From: Rhodanobacter sp.
GTDB lineage: Bacteria; Pseudomonadota; Gammaproteobacteria; Xanthomonadales; Rhodanobacteraceae
Assembly (NCBI GenBank): GCA_024711345.1
Contig: JANJTA010000023.1
Coordinates: forward strand, 1-38,910
Reading direction: 5' to 3'
DNA length: 38,910 nucleotides
In this document: piece after piece, positions 32,689-38,910 of the stretch
Layout of the letters: each line of letters begins with the position of its first letter
How positions within the stretch are numbered: the first letter of the stretch is position 1
Translations under genes and position numbers: made by a program
Notes under the pieces: generated by a model
What the model was told of the DNA's origin: nothing
What the model saw: only the letters and a program-made list of their open reading frames with translations
Databases searched by the model: none

Positions 32689-32913
32689 TCAAAGCTTGCG
32701 TGCGTAGTCGTCATGCACGAAGCGGCTGACATAGGTGGCGAGGCCACGGCCGGTGCGGGCGAGTTGCTGCATGTTCGCGATGTGCGTGCGGCCGGTGGCT
32801 TCGTCGGTGTATTCATAGGTGTCGCCGTTGACGAAACGGATGCGGATGACGCCGTCGCCGCACTCGTAGGCGGCGACGCCGGAGTTGCCGTCGAGGTTCC
32901 GGTAGCGTTTCAT
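32689..32913 (-). CDS. KTSC-like small protein within the nrdA-nrdB operon
   Basis: A 74-residue protein beginning MKRYRNLDGNSGVAAYECGD and containing VIRIRFVNGDTYEYTDEATG. It resembles the KTSC domain (named for a lysyl-tRNA-synthetase-associated module) found as a free-standing small protein in many bacteria, though the signature is short. GAGGTG precedes the ATG by several nt. It lies 16 bp after nrdA and 17 bp before nrdB, so it is co-translated with the reductase. A function in reductase assembly or control is a guess from position only. Confidence 0.75.
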   Translation of the reverse strand: MKRYRNLDGNSGVAAYECGDGVIRIRFVNGDTYEYTDEATGRTHIANMQQLARTGRGLATYVSRFVHDDYARKL

Positions 32914-32929
32914 CGCGACACCTCGTGCG

Positions 32930-35368
32930 CTATTGGCAGGCCTCGCAATACTCCGGGTTCTCCAGTGAACAAAACACCGCGGCGCTGGCCTGGGCCGGGT
33001 CGGGCGGCGCCGACACCGTGGTCTTGGCGATCTTCGTCGCCGGGCGCGAGCGCAGGTAGTAGGTGGTCTTGAGGCCGGATTTCCACGCGTACATGTACAT
33101 GGAGCTGAGCTGGCCGATGTTCGGGTTCTCCATGAACAGGTTCAGCGACTGGCTCTGGTCCACATACGCCCCGCGGGCGGCCGCGAGGTCGATCAGCGCT
33201 TTCTGCGGCAGCTCCCACACGGTGCGGTAGATGCTGCGCAGGCGTTCGGGAATCGCGCCGATGCCCTGGATCGAACCTTCCGCCAGCTTGATCGCGTCGC
33301 GGATGCCGGCCGTCCACAGCCCCAGCGTCTTGAGTTCTTCCACCAGGTAGCGGTTCACCACCACGAAGTCGCCGGACAGCGTCTCGCGCTTGAACAGGTT
33401 GCTCACCTGCGGCTCGATGCATTCGTAGCAGCCGGCGATCGAGGCGATCGTGGCGGTCGGCGCGATGGCGATCAGCAGCGAGTTGCGCAGGCCGCTGGCC
33501 TTGATCGACTCGCGCAGCGCGCTCCAGCGCGCTGCGTCGTGCGGCTGCGCCTGCGGCCAGTAGTCGAACTGCAGCTCGCCGCTGGCGGCGCGGCTTTCCG
33601 CAAAACCGGGGTGCGCCCCGCGCTGTGCGGCCAGTTCGTTCGACTGCGACAGCGCGTGGAAGTAGATCTCCTCGGCGATGCGTGTGGACAGCGCCAGCGC
33701 CTCGGTCGAGTCGAACGGCAGGCGCAGCTTGAAGCACACGTCCTGCAAGCCCATCACGCCCAGCCCCACCGGGCGCCACTTGCGGTTGGCGGTGGCGGCG
33801 GAGGCGATCGGGTAGAAGTTGAGGTCGATCACGCGGTCGAGCTGGCGCACCGCGCTGCGCACGGTGGCGGCGAGCTTGTCGAAATCGAAGGTGCCGTCGA
33901 CCAGGTGGCGCGACAGGTTGATCGAGCCCAGGTTGCACACGGCGGTCTCGCCGGCGTGGGTGACTTCCAGGATCTCGGTGCACAGGTTCGACAGGTGGAT
34001 GACGTTCTCCGTTTTCGCCGTCTGGTTGCTGGTGGCGTTGCAGCGGTCCTTGAAGGTCATCCAGCCGTTGCCGGTCTGCGCCAGCGTGCGCAGCATGCGT
34101 GCGTACAGTTCGCGCGCCTTCACCGTCTTCACCGCCAGGCCACCGGCTTCCGCCTCGCGATAGGCCTGCTCGAACGCCGCGCCCCAGCGATCGACGAGGT
34201 GCGGCACCGCTTTCGGATCGAACAGCGACCATTCGCCGCCGCTCTCCACGCGGCGCATGAACTCGTCGGGAATCCAGTTGGCGAGGTTCAGGTTGTGCGT
34301 GCGGCGCGCCTCGTCGCCGGTGTTGTCGCGCAGTTCCAGGAACTCCTCGACGTCGGCGTGCCAGGGTTCCAGGTACGCGCAGGCCGCACCCTTGCGCTTG
34401 CCGCCCTGGTTCACCGCGGCGACCGAGGCATCCAGTGTCTTCAGCCACGGCACCAGGCCGTTGGAGTGGCCGTTGGTGCCGCGGATCAGCGAGCCGCGCG
34501 AACGCACGCGCGACCAGGCGATGCCGATGCCGCCGGCGAACTTGGAAAGCTTCGCCACGTCGGCGTACTTGTCGTAGATCGACTCCAGCGAATCGGCCGG
34601 CGAGTCGAGCAGGAAGCACGATGACAACTGCTCGTGCACGGTGCCGGCGTTGAACAGGGTGGGCGAGCTGGCGAGGTACTCCAGCGAGGAGAACAGGCGA
34701 TACAACGCCAGCGTCTCGCCGATCTCCTCGCCGCCCAGCGCGCAGGCGATGCGCATGAAGAAATACGGCGGCGTCTCGATCACCAGTCGTTGCTGCGGAT
34801 GACGCAGCAGGTAGCGGTCGTACACCGTGCGCAGGCCGAAGTACTCGAAGCGGCGGGTGGCCAGCGGGTCGATCGCGTCGTTGAGCTTGCGCGCATTGGC
34901 GGCCACGAAGTCGCGCAGGCGGTCGTTGAGGATGCCCAGGCTTGCGCCGCGCGCGATCGACTGCGAGTAGCTGTGGATTTCCTGCCCGCTGACCTCCTTG
35001 TCGATGTAAGCGCCGAGCAGACGCGCGGCCAGCTGACCGTACTCGGGCTCCTCCGCGGTGAGCGCGGCGGCGGTGCGGATCGACAGCTGGTCGAGCTCCT
35101 GGGTGGTGGCGCCGTCGTACAGCCCGCCGATGGTCTTCAGCGCCACGCGCAGCGGGTCGACCGCGTGCAGGCCTTCGGCGCTGCGCGTCACGGCGCGCAC
35201 GATCTTGTTCACGTCGACGGTTTCGCGGCCGCCGTTGCGTTTGGTCACGTGCATGGAGGCCGCGTGGTGCGGCGAAGTCAGCGCGAACGCGGTTTCATCG
35301 GCGGACGTGTTCGGGGATGCGGCGGGCGCGACGGTGCGCTCGCGTTCGGCGGTATCGAGGGCTGGCAT
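32930..35368 (-). CDS. nrdA: Class Ia ribonucleoside-diphosphate reductase, alpha subunit
   Basis: An 812-residue catalytic subunit that reduces ribonucleotides to deoxyribonucleotides. An ATP-cone near residues 40-130 begins VTKRNGGRETVDVNKIVRAV, giving allosteric control by ATP/dATP. The active site carries HLSNLCTEI with Cys463, equivalent to E. coli Cys439, plus neighbouring Asn and Glu. The C-terminal redox pair is Cys808-Glu-Ala-Cys811, ending in Gln812. ATG 35368 has GGAG about 9 nt upstream. A roughly 40-residue N-terminal extension (rich in Ala and Thr) precedes the cone and is somewhat longer than in E. coli. Expression appears controlled by a cobalamin riboswitch and NrdR boxes upstream. 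Confidence 0.95.
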   Translation of the reverse strand: MPALDTAERERTVAPAASPNTSADETAFALTSPHHAASMHVTKRNGGRETVDVNKIVRAVTRSAEGLHAVDPLRVALKTIGGLYDGATTQELDQLSIRTAAALTAEEPEYGQLAARLLGAYIDKEVSGQEIHSYSQSIARGASLGILNDRLRDFVAANARKLNDAIDPLATRRFEYFGLRTVYDRYLLRHPQQRLVIETPPYFFMRIACALGGEEIGETLALYRLFSSLEYLASSPTLFNAGTVHEQLSSCFLLDSPADSLESIYDKYADVAKLSKFAGGIGIAWSRVRSRGSLIRGTNGHSNGLVPWLKTLDASVAAVNQGGKRKGAACAYLEPWHADVEEFLELRDNTGDEARRTHNLNLANWIPDEFMRRVESGGEWSLFDPKAVPHLVDRWGAAFEQAYREAEAGGLAVKTVKARELYARMLRTLAQTGNGWMTFKDRCNATSNQTAKTENVIHLSNLCTEILEVTHAGETAVCNLGSINLSRHLVDGTFDFDKLAATVRSAVRQLDRVIDLNFYPIASAATANRKWRPVGLGVMGLQDVCFKLRLPFDSTEALALSTRIAEEIYFHALSQSNELAAQRGAHPGFAESRAASGELQFDYWPQAQPHDAARWSALRESIKASGLRNSLLIAIAPTATIASIAGCYECIEPQVSNLFKRETLSGDFVVVNRYLVEELKTLGLWTAGIRDAIKLAEGSIQGIGAIPERLRSIYRTVWELPQKALIDLAAARGAYVDQSQSLNLFMENPNIGQLSSMYMYAWKSGLKTTYYLRSRPATKIAKTTVSAPPDPAQASAAVFCSLENPEYCEACQ

Positions 35369-35533
35369 GGCGGGTGGCTCCGGCTGGACATCAAACGCCT
35401 GCTCCCGCGCGCAGGGCCTGATAGCGACGGAAACCGGAGGCGACGCGCAAGCGGTCGCCGGGCGGCGACCTGCCTTGCGACGCACTTCCCCGCGGAAGCC
35501 GTCACTACGCAGCGGGACACGTTCGTCCCGCTG

Positions 35534-35722
35534 TGCCGGCAGGTCTTCGGACTTGCGGACGAGGATCGAGGCGATCCGCCTACTTGCTCCCGCTTCCCGG
35601 CCGCCGAGGGCCAGTGCATGTGGGGGCGTTCGTTTCCGCTTTACCGCTGCGGGGCAGTTCCGGAGTTACACCGGATTCCCTTTTCAGCCCGACCGACGTT
35701 TACTCCGGCTCGGGCACCGACG
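35534..35722 (-). promoter_or_regulatory. Cobalamin (AdoCbl) riboswitch upstream of nrdA
   Basis: On the minus strand the leader reads in order: GGTGCC (35718-35713); GGGAATCCGGTG, AACTCCGGAACTGCCCCGC and GGTAA (35680-35641); TGCACTGG (near 35617-35610, the B12-box equivalent of GCCACTGG); and GTCCGAAGACCTGCC (35552-35538). These are the conserved core blocks of the cobalamin riboswitch in correct order. The plus strand carries only their complement, so the element belongs to nrdA, about 170 nt upstream of its start. It should shut off nrdA when B12 is plentiful. The expression platform lies at about 35369-35533. Confidence 0.9.
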
Positions 35723-35723
35723 C

Positions 35724-35739
35724 GCACAACATATCGGGT
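35724..35739. promoter_or_regulatory. NrdR-box-like site 1, over the nrdA -10
   Basis: GCACAACATATCGGGT matches 12 of 16 positions of the NrdR consensus (acaCwAtATaTwGtGt) and covers the -10 box of the nrdA promoter. Confidence 0.5.
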
Positions 35740-35756
35740 GCGCTGGCCATGGTCAA
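35728..35756 (-). promoter_or_regulatory. Sigma70-type promoter of nrdA
   Basis: On the minus strand, TTGACC (35756-35751) and TATGTT (35733-35728) are separated by exactly 17 bp. A start at about 35720 would put the riboswitch core at the very beginning of the transcript. Confidence 0.7.
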
Positions 35757-35771
35757 CCCAACACGTTGTGT
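35756..35771. promoter_or_regulatory. NrdR-box-like site 2, next to the nrdA -35
   Basis: ACCCAACACGTTGTGT also matches 12 of 16 consensus positions. It lies exactly 32 bp (three helical turns) from site 1, the usual paired spacing of NrdR boxes, and abuts the -35. Confidence 0.5.
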
Positions 35772-35801
35772 GCAGGTCGTGTTGCCAGCGAGGCAGCGAG
35801 G

Positions 35802-36241
<440 letters not shown>

Positions 36242-36320
36242 GCTTTTGACGGAGCATACCGATGGCAAGCCCGATTTGCGTTCACCTAGTATTTACCTCG
36301 ACGAGTTCGAGGCGCTATCC

Positions 36321-36581
36321 ATGATGGATAGGCAGGATATCGACAAGATCGCTCAGCGACTTGTGTCGTTGGTACCGCCAGGGGTGGCACAGGCGCATCA
36401 GGATTTGCGGACCAACTTCCAGGATGTTCTGGCGCAAGGATTGCGCCGCCTCGACCTGGTCACCCGCGAAGAATTCGAAGTCCAGTCCCAGGTGCTGGCG
36501 CGCACCCGCGCCAAGGTCGACGAATTGGAGCAACGCGTGGCCGAGTTGGAGGCCACGCTGGCTGCCCGCGCGGGTCAGTGA
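36321..36581 (+). CDS. ubiK: Ubiquinone biosynthesis accessory factor UbiK (YqiC/BMFP family)
   Basis: An 86-residue protein with an amphipathic N-terminal helix and a C-terminal coiled coil (EEFEVQSQVLARTRAKVDELEQ, heptad Leu/Val), the UbiK layout. UbiK binds UbiJ and supports the cytosolic Ubi complex in aerobic ubiquinone synthesis. Start at 36321 (ATGATG pair; 36324 is an alternative) with GAGG upstream. A strong terminator follows. Confidence 0.9.
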   Translation: MMDRQDIDKIAQRLVSLVPPGVAQAHQDLRTNFQDVLAQGLRRLDLVTREEFEVQSQVLARTRAKVDELEQRVAELEATLAARAGQ

Positions 36582-36598
36582 CTACCGCCTCCCGGGAG

Positions 36599-36652
36599 CC
36601 GCCTCCGATCCGTCACCCTCACCCCGAGAACGATCGGAGGCGGTTATTTATT
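36599..36652 (+). terminator. Rho-independent terminator of ubiK
   Basis: CCGCCTCCGATC pairs perfectly with GATCGGAGGCGG over a 21-nt loop and is followed by TTATTTATT, the clearest U-rich terminator in the window. Confidence 0.8.
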
Positions 36653-36728
36653 CAGCGCTGCTGATGGAACCGCCGATGTCCGTGCCTGTCAGCCTGCCGC
36701 GCGCCCTGCGTGACCGATCAGCGGTTCC

Positions 36729-38222
<1,494 letters not shown>

Positions 38223-38237
38223 GGTGGGGCGGGAAAG

Positions 38238-38260
38238 GCCGGTGCGCAGATCGCACCGGC
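38238..38260. terminator. Hairpin between convergent comM and aceA
   Basis: GCCGGTGCG pairs with CGCACCGGC around CAGAT, preceded by AAAG and followed by TTCCTCT. It lies between two converging stops and could serve both. Confidence 0.6.
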
Positions 38261-38294
38261 TTCCTCTCGCTTCTCCCCACTCACTTCGCGTTCT

Positions 38295-38910
38295 TCACGC
38301 CGCCGAGGCCTGCTTGAACTGCGCTTCCTCGGTGGAACCCTTCAGCGCGGTGGTGGAGGACTGGCCCTGCTGGATCGCCTGGGTCACCTGGTCGAAGTAG
38401 CCGGTGCCCACCTCGCGCTGGTGCTTCACCGCGGTGAAGCCGCGTTCGGCGGCGGCGAATTCCTTCTCCTGCAGTTCCACGAAGGCGCTCATCTGGCGCC
38501 GTGCGTAGCCGTGCGCCAGGTCGAACATGCCGTAGTTGAGGCTGTGGAAGCCGGCCAGGGTGATGAACTGGAACTTGTAGCCGTAGCTGGCGATTTCCTT
38601 CTGGAACTTGGCGATGGTGGCGTCGTCCAGGTTCTTCTTCCAGTTGAACGACGGCGAGCAGTTGTAGGCCAGCAGCTTGCCGGGGAACTTGGCATGGATC
38701 GCCTCGGCGAACTTGCGGGCGAACTCCAGGTCGGGCTTGCCGGTCTCGCACCAGACCAGGTCGGCATACGGCGCGTAGGCGAGGCCGCGGCTGATCGCCT
38801 GGTCGAGGCCGGGCCTGACGCGGAAGAAACCCTCTACGGTGCGCTCGCCGGTGATGAACGGGCGGTCGTTGGCGTCGACGTCCGAGGTGAGCAGGTCGGC
38901 GGCGTCGGCA
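38295..38910 (-). CDS. aceA: Isocitrate lyase, C-terminal part (gene continues past the window)
   Basis: The visible 204 residues are the C-terminal half of isocitrate lyase, which splits isocitrate to glyoxylate and succinate in the glyoxylate shunt. Motifs include [47 protein letters not shown] and [20 protein letters not shown]. The C-terminal lid region continues [29 protein letters not shown] shortened in this description. The catalytic Cys loop (KKCGH) lies upstream, outside the window. The C-terminus is the short (E. coli-like) form. No malate synthase gene is visible. Confidence 0.95.
   Translation of the reverse strand, partial: ADAADLLTSDVDANDRPFITGERTVEGFFRVRPGLDQAISRGLAYAPYADLVWCETGKPDLEFARKFAEAIHAKFPGKLLAYNCSPSFNWKKNLDDATIAKFQKEIASYGYKFQFITLAGFHSLNYGMFDLAHGYARRQMSAFVELQEKEFAAAERGFTAVKHQREVGTGYFDQVTQAIQQGQSSTTALKGSTEEAQFKQASAA

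Noticed and set aside
35534..35722. Riboswitch on the plus strand serving ubiK
   Set aside because: Conserved blocks read in the correct order only on the minus strand, so it belongs to nrdA.

Overview
The window looks like a chromosomal segment of a high-GC gammaproteobacterium of the order Xanthomonadales (Lysobacterales), most likely near Rhodanobacter or Dyella. This is inferred from overall GC, from the mix of M61, S9 and M56 peptidases and a YaiO-type outer-membrane protein, from a nrdA-orf-nrdB operon, and from interspersed GC-rich hairpins of the kind common in that order. No marker gene settles the genus.

Left edge (1-2480): visibly lower-GC, probably acquired DNA. It holds the first codons of an IS30-family transposase running off the window and an AIPR-type abortive-infection gene with an N-terminal PD-(D/E)xK-like signature. 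Two copies of a 33-bp imperfect direct repeat bracket that gene. A gene-free stretch with four consecutive stem-loops follows.

2481-13820: housekeeping and envelope genes. They are a CpdB-like periplasmic nucleotidase lipoprotein, an LTA-synthase-like membrane sulfatase, a small unknown ORF, a YhhN-family membrane protein overlapping a sterol-desaturase-type hydroxylase, an APC amino-acid permease, a membrane diguanylate cyclase (GGEEF with an RxxD I-site) and a secreted M61 peptidase. A tRNA-Arg(CCG) follows at 13949.

14154-21555 is the most distinctive part. A perfect CRP/Clp-type palindrome (TGTGA-N6-TCACA) lies ahead of a five-gene, mostly translationally coupled operon. It encodes a membrane-anchored HEAT-repeat protein, a processive-type GT2 synthase, a TPR plus YaiO-like outer-membrane barrel, a membrane sulfatase/phosphoglycerol-transferase-like enzyme with an extra C-terminal domain, and a secreted TIM-barrel glycosidase-like protein. 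I infer an exopolysaccharide synthesis, export and modification system without the usual pga, bcs, pel or alg partners. Clp in Xanthomonas is inhibited by c-di-GMP, so c-di-GMP control is plausible. A glycerophosphodiester phosphodiesterase gene follows.

22675-29149: a proline/alanine-rich lipoprotein, QueF (queuosine synthesis), an aldo/keto reductase divergent from an internally deleted LysR gene, a glutathione S-transferase, and a DPP-IV-type S9 peptidase.

29292-31621: a BlaI-type repressor and an M56 (BlaR1-like) membrane peptidase form an operon with two operator palindromes. The peptidase ends in a polyproline linker and long glutamine-rich heptad repeats instead of a penicillin-binding sensor.

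31646-35771: class Ia ribonucleotide reductase operon nrdA-(KTSC-like small protein)-nrdB. Upstream on the same strand are a sigma70 promoter, two NrdR-box-like sites 32 bp apart and a cobalamin riboswitch. B12 would therefore be expected to switch off the B12-independent enzyme, which implies a B12-dependent class II enzyme elsewhere in the genome.

35802-38910: a PII protein (glnB), ubiK, the comM/yifB AAA ATPase, and the 3' part of isocitrate lyase (aceA), which runs off the right edge. Many convergent gene pairs are separated by strong perfect hairpins.
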